Source of the DNA: Oscillatoriales cyanobacterium CG2_30_40_61 | GTDB taxonomy: Bacteria; Cyanobacteriota; Cyanobacteriia; Cyanobacteriales; Microcoleaceae | Length of the DNA stretch: 61,126 bases | Direction of reading: 5' to 3' | NCBI GenBank assembly: GCA_001873365.1 | Contig: MNYZ01000071.1 | Span: 1 to 61,126 of the forward strand | Shown here: positions 8,205-16,605 of the stretch, in pieces | Position numbering within the stretch: the first letter of the stretch is position 1 | Layout: every line of letters starts with the position of its first letter | The notes under the pieces: generated by a model | What the model saw: only the letters and a program-made list of their open reading frames with translations | Told to the model about the DNA's origin: nothing | The model's database searches: none | Translations under genes and position numbers: made by a program

Positions 8205-9101
8205 ATGATTTTATCTAAAAAAATTGCGATCGCTGCTTTGAGTGCTGTTTTTTCCCTGGGTCTATCGAGTGCTGCATTTGCAGAAACGGTGATGGAAAAA
8301 GTTGCCCGGACGGGGGTATTAACCGCCGGAGTTCAGACGGATTTTATTCCCCTTTCCTATGTTAATGATCAGGAGGAATTAGTGGGGTATTCTATTGATA
8401 TCCTGAATCAAATTAAAGCTCAAATTTCTAAGGACTTAGGACGGGAAATCAGTTTAGAACTGGTTCCGATTAGCATTGGTGAACGGATTCCTAAAGTATT
8501 ATCCGGGGACGTTGATATTGTCTGTGAGGATGTAACTTTTACTTGGAATCGCGATCGCTATGTTGATTTTTCCGTTAGTTATGGTGTTACGGGAACTCGT
8601 TTATTAGTCAAAAAAGGAAGCAATTTAGGCACACCGGAATCCTTAGCAAATCGACAAATTGGTGTATTAGAAAATGGCAGCAGTGAATCAACTACCAGAG
8701 TCGTACAACCCCAAGCTAAAATAGTTAAATTTAAGACGATTAGCGAGGGAATTGCCGCCCTAGAACAGGGTAAAATTGATGCTTTTGGTTCCGATGGAGT
8801 TTTGCTAGAAGGAACTCGACAAACCCTCCCTAACCGCGATGCTTTAGAAGTAGTTCCTAATCTACCCTATGCCCGGGAAGGCATTGCTTGTATGGTACCA
8901 GAAAATAATTCTGCTTTTTTAGATCGGGTAAATTTTGCGATCATAAAATTGATGCAAGGTTATGTCCTAGGAGAGCAAGAATCCGTGGCTATTATTGATC
9001 AATGGTTTGGAAAAGATGGTGTGATCACAATAGATAATGATTTAATCAAAAATTATTTTCAAGGTGTAATTAACTCCAGGGAGCAAATCAAACTTAACTA
9101 A
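8205..9101 (+). CDS. grrP: GRRM-associated periplasmic solute-binding protein
   Basis: A family 3 extracellular binding protein of about 298 residues. The signal peptide is MILSKKIAIAALSAVF followed by a typical AFA cleavage site. The SBP motif GYSIDILNQIK and a DVDIVCEDVTFTWNRDRYVDFS segment identify the amino-acid-binding fold. It has no transporter subunits nearby, as is usual for the 'orphan periplasmic' component of GRRM loci. The ATG at 8205 with a GTGAGGAAC ribosome site is preferred over a GTG at 8193. It may bind the modified peptide, but this is unproven. Confidence 0.85.
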   Translation: MILSKKIAIAALSAVFSLGLSSAAFAETVMEKVARTGVLTAGVQTDFIPLSYVNDQEELVGYSIDILNQIKAQISKDLGREISLELVPISIGERIPKVLSGDVDIVCEDVTFTWNRDRYVDFSVSYGVTGTRLLVKKGSNLGTPESLANRQIGVLENGSSESTTRVVQPQAKIVKFKTISEGIAALEQGKIDAFGSDGVLLEGTRQTLPNRDALEVVPNLPYAREGIACMVPENNSAFLDRVNFAIIKLMQGYVLGEQESVAIIDQWFGKDGVITIDNDLIKNYFQGVINSREQIKLN

Positions 9102-9179
9102 TAATCTAATAAATCCTATAGGATTTGTCAAAAAATAGGATCGGGAAGAACTTGCCCCTAGGGGGTTATACTGATAAAA

Positions 9180-9279
9180 CAGGACTTACGCACAAGACCA
9201 AAGAAACCGGGTTTCTGATCCTGATTTTGCGGATGAAATCGGTGATTTCTCGTTTACCAAACCCGGTTTGGTGCGTAAT
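9180..9279. mobile_element. MITE copy B, inverted relative to copy A
   Basis: Begins CAGGACTTACGCACAAGACC and ends GGTTTGGTGCGTAA. The interior matches the reverse complement of copy A (e.g. TTTTGCGGATGAAATCGGTG). The right terminal repeat is truncated after GTGCGTAA. Copies A and B bracket the grr locus. Confidence 0.75.
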
Positions 9280-9309
9280 TTCTATAAAATAAAAATCAAT
9301 CCATTATCT

Positions 9310-9594
9310 ATGATTACTTCTTTTTCCTGTAAGGAAACGGAAAAAATATGGAATGGAAAATTATCACGAAAGTTTCCACCAGACATCCAAGAAAGAGCTT
9401 TGCGTAAGTTACGACAAATCAATGCTTCAGCCCTATTAGATGACCTACGAATTCCACCAGGAAATCGCTTAGAAGCTCTATCGGGTGATAGAATAGGAAA
9501 ATACAGTATCAGAATCAATCAACAATGGCGAATTTGTTTTATTTGGCATAATGGAGAGGCTTCAGGGATCGAGATTGTTGATTATCACGATTAA
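9310..9594 (+). CDS. higB: HigB-type toxin of a toxin-antitoxin pair
   Basis: A RelE/HigB-superfamily mRNA interferase of about 95 residues. The motifs ALRKLRQI, LRIPPGNRLEALSGDR and YSIRINQQWRICF are characteristic of HigB. The ATG at 9310 is used; a longer frame would start inside the MITE. It is encoded 5 bases before higA, in the toxin-first order typical of HigBA. The MITE copy directly upstream occupies the normal promoter position. Confidence 0.9.
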   Translation: MITSFSCKETEKIWNGKLSRKFPPDIQERALRKLRQINASALLDDLRIPPGNRLEALSGDRIGKYSIRINQQWRICFIWHNGEASGIEIVDYHD

Positions 9595-9599
9595 AAATC

Positions 9600-9902
9600 A
9601 TGAATGAAATTTTACTCTATAATCCCCATGCTGGAGATATCTTAAAACATGAATTTTTAGAAGAATTAGGAATTCATCAAAACACTTTGGCATCGGCAAT
9701 TGATGTTGATTCTAATAAAATTCATGCTATTATTAAGGGAAAATATCCGGTTACGGCTGAGATAGATTTATGCTTGTGTCGTTATTTTGGACTTTCAGAA
9801 GGATATTTTTTAAGATTACAAAATACCTATGAAATTATGGAAGCCAAAAGAAAATTAGGAGAAAAATTAAATCAGATTAACCCTTATTCCTATAGCCAGT
9901 AA
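9600..9902 (+). CDS. higA: HigA-type antitoxin
   Basis: A 100-residue XRE-family helix-turn-helix protein. It contains GDILKHEFLEELGIHQNTLASAIDV and the HigA signature around GKYPVTAEIDLCLCRYFGLSEGYFLRLQ. It should neutralise HigB and repress the operon. The start lies 5 bases after the higB stop. Confidence 0.9.
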   Translation: MNEILLYNPHAGDILKHEFLEELGIHQNTLASAIDVDSNKIHAIIKGKYPVTAEIDLCLCRYFGLSEGYFLRLQNTYEIMEAKRKLGEKLNQINPYSYSQ

Positions 9903-10005
9903 ATTCTTGATTGTATATATAAAAATGGGGTTATGGGGTATCTATTGGGTAACAAATAGCGGTATTATAGAAGCTGTCACAAATGAATTATGAGTTGATC
10001 AGAAT

Positions 10006-10212
10006 ATGACTGAACCTAAAAGCGAAAAGTTAACTCGTGCTTTAAATCAATTAATTGAGGAACATGGGATTAAAAATGTTGTCCAGTCTTTAGCCAATCA
10101 TTGTTTCAAAGAAGCAAAATTTTTGCGACAAGATCGCAGTACAGATCTGGCTCAAAACTGGCAAGATATTGCTGAGAAATTGCAACAGGTTACGGAAAAT
10201 CAGGAATCCTAA
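10006..10212 (+). CDS. Small hypothetical protein, 68 aa
   Basis: A charged, probably helical protein with no membrane segment and no family I recognise. It contains KLTRALNQLIEEHG and FLRQDRS. It has its own strong terminator downstream, which supports it being an expressed unit. Confidence 0.55.
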   Translation: MTEPKSEKLTRALNQLIEEHGIKNVVQSLANHCFKEAKFLRQDRSTDLAQNWQDIAEKLQQVTENQES

Positions 10213-10271
10213 TTTTCACAGGTTAGGAAGTTATAAAATAGCAATCCGCGCTGAGATTGTAACATTTTGTC

Positions 10272-10306
10272 GTAGGGGTTTGGAGACCAAACCCCTACAG
10301 TTTTTT
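10272..10306 (+). terminator. Rho-independent terminator
   Basis: A perfect 12-bp stem GTAGGGGTTTGG (10272-10283) / CCAAACCCCTAC (10287-10298) with a 3-base loop is followed by AGTTTTTT. It ends transcription from the 68-aa gene. Confidence 0.8.
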
Positions 10307-10375
10307 GCACTCAATTAGAATTGCTATATACTAATATGAAATCCAATTATAGATGCTACAGATTATCTCCCTAAC

Positions 10376-10415
10376 CACCCGGTAGAGACTAAGCATGGCT
10401 AGTCTCTACCGGGTG
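10376..10415. repeat. Long perfect inverted repeat
   Basis: 16-bp perfect arms CACCCGGTAGAGACTA (10376-10391) and TAGTCTCTACCGGGTG (10400-10415) with an 8-base loop lie about 70 bases upstream of the SLH gene. It is likely a mobile palindromic repeat rather than a terminator, because no T-run follows. Confidence 0.7.
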
Positions 10416-10483
10416 GGGGGAATGTGTAGCAAACATTTCATGATGGAATATCAATTAATCCCTTTCACTCCTACCTTAATAAT

Positions 10484-12790
10484 ATGACCAGTTCACAAAC
10501 TTTGTTTTCAGATATTAGCCAACATTGGGCGCGTCCGTTTATTCAACGTTTGCAAGCTCAGGGTTTAATTAGTGGATTTAAGGATAATACATTCCGCCCG
10601 GATCAAAATCTAACTCGTGCGGAATTTGCTACTATTTTACAAGCAGCTTTTCCCACTGCTGTTAAACGTGAATATGTTCAATTTAGTGATGTTTCTAAGG
10701 ATTTTTGGGCGGTAAAAGCGATTGAAATTGCCTATAAATCCGGCTTTATTTCGGGGTTTCCCGATGGCCGATTTCTTCCCCAAAGTCCGGTGACTCGTTT
10801 ACAGGTTTTATTAGCATTGGTATCTGGTTTAAACTTACCTCAAGGAGACAGTTTAAACTTAAAAGATATTTATGATGACGAGGATAAAATTCCCGACTAT
10901 GGGACTCAAGCAATCATCACAGCAACTCGTTCCCAATTAATTGCTAATTATCCCCATCCCCAATCTTTAAATCCTAATTTAACAGCAACCAGGGGAGAAG
11001 TTGCTGCAATTATATATCAAGCTTTAGTGCTACTAAAAAAAGCCAATCCGATTATTTGTCAATATATTGTATCCTTGGCTAAACCGGGAATTATTAGAAC
11101 TGGAACCCATGTTTCTGTAAATTGGAGAAAATGGAAATTACCCTGGAGTCAATGGAGTTCGGGAATTGCTACAAATACGGGAATTAGTGATAAGGGAATT
11201 ATCCAAGTTTTAGGAATCAATCCCTTAAATACAACCGAATTCAATCTTCAACCTGTGAGTTGGTTTTCTACTAATTTAACTTCTGGGACTTTTTTTGATG
11301 CCGAATATCGCTATTTAAAAATTGATCAATTAGGGGAATTATCAGCCTGGGATTTAGAAATTCAAGATAATACTCTCAATATTACTTCTAAAATTGGAAC
11401 TGTTCCAACCCTAAACTTCGAGGAAAGTTCTAATATTTCTCAAATGATAGTAACATTAAATCAACCGACCCCCTGGGAACTCTATCAACAAAATACTCAA
11501 TGGGAAGTGGTTGTAGATGCGATCACAAATCCGACTATTGCTAAACCCTTTCAAGAACAATCTCAACCCACACCTAACCCAGTTAATTCTGAACAACAAA
11601 ACGAAGGAGAAACCGCAGTAACAACTAAAAAACCCTCCCGTCCTCTGGTGAAAATTGCTAATAATCAAACAGTGATTCAAGGAACTTTACCCGATGGTTA
11701 TGGGGTAAAAGTTTCTACATTGAATAATCCCAATCGCATTGTAGTTGAATTACGCCAAGATCCCTTAATAGAACGGGATATTACCTGGGCAAAAGGATTA
11801 CGATGGCGACAACAATATATTACTTTAAATAATAGCCGTTTTCCGGTAGTTTGGTTAATGGTAAATCCCGCTTCTGGCTTGAATTTACGACCGATTTGGG
11901 CAAGTCAAACGGGGATGAAAGGCATTGACAGTTTAGCCAAAACCGTTGATAATAGTCAATGTGTAGGGGCAATTAATGCCGGATATTTTAACCGAAATAA
12001 TCTTTTACCTTTAGGAGCAATTCGGCGGGAAAACCAATGGTTTTCAGGGCCAATTTTAAACCGAGCTGCGATCGCTTGGAATGATAGAGGACAGTTCAAA
12101 ATTGCTCGTTTAAGTTTAAAAGAAACCTTAATTCCCTCATCGGGACAGACTTTAGATTGTGAATTACTTAATACCGGATATGTGAAAGCTGGAATTGCTC
12201 GTTATACTCCTGAATGGGGCGAAAGTTATACCCCCTTAACCGCCAATGAAATTATAATTGTGGTAGAAAATAATATTGTCAAACAACAACTCGAACAAAC
12301 AAATACGACCGCCACTATTCCTATTCCTAAAACCGGTTATTTATTAACCTTACGTTCATTTCGGAGCGCTTTAAATTCCTTTTCTGTGGGTACATCTATT
12401 CAAATTCAATCCCAAACTACCCCATCGGATTTTAATTTATTTCCCCATATTTTAGGCGGCGGGCCATTATTATTACAAAACGGGCAAGTGGTGGTAGATG
12501 CGATCGCGGAAGGGTTTAGTCCCGCCTTTGCGGATCAGTCTGCAATTCGTAGCAGCGTCGGGATCACCGCCAAGGGAGAATGGTTGATTGCCACCGTCCA
12601 TAACCGCGTCGGGGGGGTGGGAGCCAAATTAACGGAAATGGCGCTCTTAATGGGGCAGTTAGGGGCAACTGAGGCGATAAATTTAGACGGGGGAAGTTCG
12701 ACAAATTTAGTCTTAGGGGGTCAACTTTTAAACCGTATCCCCGATACCGCCGCCCCAGTTCACAATGGTTTAGGGGTATTTTGGCGCTAA
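10484..12790 (+). CDS. SLH-domain and phosphodiester glycosidase protein
   Basis: A 768-residue protein. The N-terminus has two clear S-layer-homology repeats (FSDISQHWARPFIQRL..., FSDVSKDFWAVKAIEI...) and a weaker third one, about residues 8-185. The C-terminal ~300 residues are a NAGPA/DUF2233 phosphodiester glycosidase domain with GAINAGYFNRNN, GGGPLLL and the signature INLDGGSSTN. SLH modules bind cell-wall polymers, and the catalytic domain cleaves sugar phosphodiesters. No signal peptide is visible: SLH repeat 1 begins almost at the ATG and no upstream in-frame ATG encodes one. The 3' end overlaps the convergent HU-like gene by 4 bases. Confidence 0.88.
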   Translation: MTSSQTLFSDISQHWARPFIQRLQAQGLISGFKDNTFRPDQNLTRAEFATILQAAFPTAVKREYVQFSDVSKDFWAVKAIEIAYKSGFISGFPDGRFLPQSPVTRLQVLLALVSGLNLPQGDSLNLKDIYDDEDKIPDYGTQAIITATRSQLIANYPHPQSLNPNLTATRGEVAAIIYQALVLLKKANPIICQYIVSLAKPGIIRTGTHVSVNWRKWKLPWSQWSSGIATNTGISDKGIIQVLGINPLNTTEFNLQPVSWFSTNLTSGTFFDAEYRYLKIDQLGELSAWDLEIQDNTLNITSKIGTVPTLNFEESSNISQMIVTLNQPTPWELYQQNTQWEVVVDAITNPTIAKPFQEQSQPTPNPVNSEQQNEGETAVTTKKPSRPLVKIANNQTVIQGTLPDGYGVKVSTLNNPNRIVVELRQDPLIERDITWAKGLRWRQQYITLNNSRFPVVWLMVNPASGLNLRPIWASQTGMKGIDSLAKTVDNSQCVGAINAGYFNRNNLLPLGAIRRENQWFSGPILNRAAIAWNDRGQFKIARLSLKETLIPSSGQTLDCELLNTGYVKAGIARYTPEWGESYTPLTANEIIIVVENNIVKQQLEQTNTTATIPIPKTGYLLTLRSFRSALNSFSVGTSIQIQSQTTPSDFNLFPHILGGGPLLLQNGQVVVDAIAEGFSPAFADQSAIRSSVGITAKGEWLIATVHNRVGGVGAKLTEMALLMGQLGATEAINLDGGSSTNLVLGGQLLNRIPDTAAPVHNGLGVFWR

Positions 12791-13023
12791 AAAAGGATTT
12801 TAGGTTTGGTTACGGGTTTAACCGTGATAGTTTCTCCGATGCCGAGATTGCGAGATTTCCGTTCACCTAATTCTTTAGGGTAAAAAACTCCAAAGTCCCT
12901 GATTTTGACTTCATTACCTGCTCGTAATTCCATCTCGATAAAGTCAATTAATCCTTGAACTACTAATTTTATTGTGGTTTCAGAAAACCCAGTTGTTTTT
13001 TCAATGTAACTTGTATCTAGCAT
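12787..13023 (-). CDS. HU/IHF-like DNA-binding protein
   Basis: A 78-residue small HU-superfamily protein. The N-terminal dimerisation helices (TGFSETTIKLVVQGLIDFIEM) are followed by VKIRDFGVFYPKELGERKSRN and the beta-arm tail GETITVKPVTKPKILF. The canonical RNP of the arm tip is replaced by RNLG. It is the last gene of the minus-strand cassette, 62 bases after the polymerase-like gene, and more typical of mobile elements than of the chromosomal HU. Confidence 0.75.
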   Translation of the reverse strand: MLDTSYIEKTTGFSETTIKLVVQGLIDFIEMELRAGNEVKIRDFGVFYPKELGERKSRNLGIGETITVKPVTKPKILF

Positions 13024-13085
13024 ATAATTTGGTTTGTAATTTGTAATTTGATTGTAATTGGTTTTTCAAAATTGGTCAATAAGAA

Positions 13086-15752
13086 TCAAGGATTAAATCG
13101 CTTGTTGGTTTGCCAATGGTCGGTCATAAAATCATCAATATCTTCTTGAAGCATATCGACGGAGAACAAATAAAGACTTGAACAAACATCGTTAGGAGAC
13201 ATCTTTCGGGGATATTTATCATTCTCATAAGTTTTAGCAAAGATTTTAAACCTCCCTGTCCAACCATTAGGAATTATATCTTTATATTTGTCCCCGGTCA
13301 GTCCCATCTTAATAAAGCCCGGTTTACCATCAAATTTACCTTCAATGGCAACCTTTTCCTTCCCGTTGAGGGTTATGAAACTACTCCTGATCGTCAGTTC
13401 CTCACCGTTCCAAGCTGAATGTTGGGGACGGGCAAATTCAGTATGTTGAACGCCGTAAACAGTTAAAAGCCAAATCTTGGTGCTATCTTTGGCTTTTAAT
13501 TCCTGAATGATTTCATCACAAAATAACAGAAATACTAAACTAGCTGTTCCGCTTTGTGCTAAATGATTGCTTCTCCAATAAGCAGCTGCCCAAGTTCGCG
13601 GAGGGTAGGGTTTTCTGAAAGAATTGAGAGTTTCATTCATAATAACTTCAGTCGAAGCTCTAAATTTAGCGGTAACTTCTTTAATTAATCTATCATCTTC
13701 AGTTTGCTCTTTATAAGCTAAAGCTTCTCCCATTTCGATTCGATAAGCATCTCGTTCTCTTGTTGCAATCATCTCTTGAACTTGATCTGTATAAACATTA
13801 GAAAATAAAGTAAATCTATAGTCTTTTGGTATTGTATCTTCCTGAAGATTTGGTTGTCGGTAGTAGGAATTAACCAACTGGACTATTCGAGTAACAGTAT
13901 CAGTTAAATTATTATTCACCAAACAGGGACGAGTAGAATAACAATCATCAGATTTAAGGTCTTTTAACCATCGAACATCAGCATTAGATTTATCAAGAAA
14001 CTCCCTAACAACAGCAAGCCCTTCTTGATTATTAGGATAAGCTGATTTTAGGGAGTCTACAGCTATCTGTAATTCTTGGGAAAGAAAATCAATTATCCTC
14101 ATTTCTCCTTCCTTTGGGATATCTAAAACAATCAATTCCGCCCCAATAGCTCTAGCTCGTCCTAATAAACTAGCGACAACACCAGTAAGATCATTCATAG
14201 AATTAATGGCAATTTGTTGAAGACTTCCAGTTAGTGGAACCTTGGGAAATTTCTTAACTTTTGGAGATTTATCCATATCATATATAGCTTCAGTAATAGC
14301 CGGATATCGCTTACTATTTATTAATTGTATATAATCGCCGTCGGTATCGCGACCGAGACTCAATAATAATTCACGAGTGGCGGCTAAAACTCCCCTAGTA
14401 TTCCTGAATCTTCCCTCAATAGAGTTATTCCATAATTGAACATCACCCCAATGTCGCATTGGGTTACAAAAAACAATATATAGCCCTGGATTAAAACTTG
14501 GTGAACAGAAAGTTTTGGGAGTAAAAACATAATTATTGCCATAGGCTTTCTGATATTTTTCGAGGATTGTATCAGGAGTACACATAACCGAATAAAACCG
14601 GACTCCGGCTGATTTAGCTAGATTTTTCCACATCTCTCTAAGACGCATTTTAACTTTCTTAAGAACATAAGGATGTAGCAATAAAACCCCTTTTTTATCA
14701 GCTTTAATAATCTTGAGAACAACATCAACATAAGCAACTTCTGAATCAGGATTATCGTCAAGGTTGGCTAATTCTTGTTCAGATTCATCAAGCTCGATCC
14801 GGAGAACATCAGCTAATTTATGAATATCATCTAATGCTGAACTTAGTTTTTGACATTTCTCATGGAGTTTACTAATTATTCCGTCTTGTTCAAGAGTCTC
14901 AAACTTGAACCATTGCCACAACATCCAACCGGGTTTAGCACGGCGTTCCTCGGCTTCATGAACAACACCAATTAGAATTTTACCAGTATAATTCCCAGGT
15001 TTGGGTTTATTGCCTTTAAAACAAGAGAGGGGAATAACTAAATCATAATCAGCAAAACGTTTATCTAATTCAAATTTAGGATGGTAGGAAGCGGTTCCTT
15101 TTGCCACCCATTCTTTAAATATTGCAGCACAGAATTGAACTGTTATTGGATGATCAGGATTATTTGGATCAATATCAATTGGATTCCCAGGGTCAGTCTC
15201 AATAGCTTCTAACAGGTATACAAGACTTTTAGACATTTTGGCATGACAATCTCCAGAGTTCCAATGAACATCATTTACTCCATCATCTTGGGCATTCCCA
15301 TCCCGATCTTGACGTTTATCATCAACAACAATGTATTTCATCTCCCGATAAAACATTCGATTGCATTCGGTATGTAATATCGAACCATAAATAATTCTTT
15401 TCCAATCATCTTTTTTCGGAAAATAATCTCTACCAATTGTTCTTTTGGGAGTAAATAAAAATCTTCCATGTGTTCTTGAATTAGATGCTAAATCCAGAAA
15501 GTAGGGGTCACTAACATCGGGAATTACAAAAGGGTCTAATAAACTTGGGTTAGTTGATGTTTTAGGAATTTCCCCAATAATAAATTCTTTCTTAGGATAT
15601 AAAGCCCCTAATAAAGTATTTCGCAAAACTACTGGAGGTTTTGCTGAAAACCTCTGGTTTTTACAATCCCAAACAGGTAAAGTTGTGATTGTTTTTATTT
15701 GACCTTCGCTTCCGTCTTCTTTTATAAGGATGTTATCGAATTCTGTAGGCAT
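13086..15752 (-). CDS. Putative YonO/RDR-type single-subunit RNA polymerase
   Basis: An 888-residue protein with no household annotation that I recognise. Four motifs occur in the order seen in two-barrel RNA polymerases of the eukaryotic RDR/QDE-1 and phage YonO superfamily. They are KKGVLLLHP (K353-K354, like the KGV lysine of the first barrel), NPMRHWGDV (430-437, like RNP..HPGD), DTDGD (469-473, the metal-binding DxDGD triad) and AVDSLK (564-569, like AVD..K). The 35-residue gap from the HxGD histidine to DxDGD fits the RDR spacing as I know it. It is second to last in a tight operon. The assignment rests on motifs, not an alignment. Confidence 0.6.
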   Translation of the reverse strand: MPTEFDNILIKEDGSEGQIKTITTLPVWDCKNQRFSAKPPVVLRNTLLGALYPKKEFIIGEIPKTSTNPSLLDPFVIPDVSDPYFLDLASNSRTHGRFLFTPKRTIGRDYFPKKDDWKRIIYGSILHTECNRMFYREMKYIVVDDKRQDRDGNAQDDGVNDVHWNSGDCHAKMSKSLVYLLEAIETDPGNPIDIDPNNPDHPITVQFCAAIFKEWVAKGTASYHPKFELDKRFADYDLVIPLSCFKGNKPKPGNYTGKILIGVVHEAEERRAKPGWMLWQWFKFETLEQDGIISKLHEKCQKLSSALDDIHKLADVLRIELDESEQELANLDDNPDSEVAYVDVVLKIIKADKKGVLLLHPYVLKKVKMRLREMWKNLAKSAGVRFYSVMCTPDTILEKYQKAYGNNYVFTPKTFCSPSFNPGLYIVFCNPMRHWGDVQLWNNSIEGRFRNTRGVLAATRELLLSLGRDTDGDYIQLINSKRYPAITEAIYDMDKSPKVKKFPKVPLTGSLQQIAINSMNDLTGVVASLLGRARAIGAELIVLDIPKEGEMRIIDFLSQELQIAVDSLKSAYPNNQEGLAVVREFLDKSNADVRWLKDLKSDDCYSTRPCLVNNNLTDTVTRIVQLVNSYYRQPNLQEDTIPKDYRFTLFSNVYTDQVQEMIATRERDAYRIEMGEALAYKEQTEDDRLIKEVTAKFRASTEVIMNETLNSFRKPYPPRTWAAAYWRSNHLAQSGTASLVFLLFCDEIIQELKAKDSTKIWLLTVYGVQHTEFARPQHSAWNGEELTIRSSFITLNGKEKVAIEGKFDGKPGFIKMGLTGDKYKDIIPNGWTGRFKIFAKTYENDKYPRKMSPNDVCSSLYLFSVDMLQEDIDDFMTDHWQTNKRFNP

Positions 15753-15774
15753 ATTTTTATCTCCTATGATAATA

Positions 15775-16092
15775 TTATAAAGTTTTTAAAGGGTCATCTT
15801 CATCAGGTTTAACTAATTCCCATGTAGATTTTTGAATGGTTTCATCATTTATTTCTATTGGGTTATTAAGGTTTGTCAAATCAAACATTAAAGCAATTTC
15901 CCCTTTATTGTTTAAGTTAAATCCGTAGAAATGCTCGTAATGTACACCGGATTCTCTTGAAATTTCAATAGCGAAATCTAAAATGTATTTTCTAATTTCC
16001 ATTTCAGTCATGTCGTAGACGGCGGCGAACCCTCTGGCAAGTCTAGCCCCTGGGTTATAGGCGACAATGTGAATGTCTGTTCCCAATTTCAT
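15775..16092 (-). CDS. Hypothetical protein, 105 aa
   Basis: A soluble protein of unknown family. It has a central mixed segment (MTEMEIRKYILDFAIEISRE) and an acidic C-terminus ending KPDEDDPLKTL. It lies 22 bases upstream of the polymerase-like gene and 12 bases downstream of the small membrane protein, so it is almost certainly co-transcribed with them. Confidence 0.55.
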   Translation of the reverse strand: MKLGTDIHIVAYNPGARLARGFAAVYDMTEMEIRKYILDFAIEISRESGVHYEHFYGFNLNNKGEIALMFDLTNLNNPIEINDETIQKSTWELVKPDEDDPLKTL

Positions 16093-16104
16093 CTTTTTAT
16101 CACT

Positions 16105-16305
16105 TCATTTAAGTGCAATTAAAATTAATCCAGCAACTAAAGCGATCCAGGGAGCATAAGCTATCAGAGTTGCCCAAGCTCCACCAAATAAAGTTCCGGT
16201 TGCTAACCCAACTGTCGGCAGAAGTTGAGGTAAGGTTTTTAGAACTCCTGCTACTAAATATGGACTAGCACTGGCCCAGGCTGAACCAATAGCTTTACAG
16301 ACCAC
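16105..16305 (-). CDS. Small membrane protein, 66 aa
   Basis: It starts with GTG; no in-frame ATG is available. Two hydrophobic helices (about residues 17-40 and 44-65) are rich in Gly/Ala, with small-xxx-small spacing. Size and composition resemble holin- or TA-type small membrane proteins, but no family is recognised. It is the first gene of the minus-strand cassette with the polymerase-like protein. Confidence 0.5.
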   Translation of the reverse strand: MVCKAIGSAWASASPYLVAGVLKTLPQLLPTVGLATGTLFGGAWATLIAYAPWIALVAGLILIALK

Positions 16306-16605
16306 TGATGTTATTGTATAGGTTAGCTCGGTGTTGTCGAAAATGGTAGCATCACTCAGGCGTCAATAGACAACCTAATATGAAGCCGATCTTCAAAGCA
16401 CGGGGTTTTAAACCCATTTCGCCGATAAAAAACCCCAAGATAGAGATGACTATGTTAAGCTGTAGCACTAATATAGATTGCCAGTTTCTATCTCTCCCAG
16501 ATCCGGTGTTGATTTAAAAACTAGGATCAAAATTAAGAATTGAGAAATTTTTTCTTTTTTTATTCTTAATTATCAATGCTAAATTCCTAATTGCGGACTC
16601 CTACC
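16306..16605. other. Intergenic region between divergent genes
   Basis: This holds the divergent upstream regions of the polymerase-like cassette (minus) and the J-domain gene (plus). A GGGGTTTTAAACCC-like palindrome near 16400 is visible. I can assign no promoter with confidence. Confidence 0.4.

Noticed and set aside
13086-15752. A standard RNA polymerase beta' subunit (RpoC)
   Set aside because: RpoC carries NADFDGD and many long conserved regions not seen here; the size and four motifs fit single-subunit two-barrel polymerases better.
12787-16305. A prophage
   Set aside because: No terminase, portal, capsid, tail or integrase gene is visible; only the polymerase-like and HU-like genes hint at a mobile origin.
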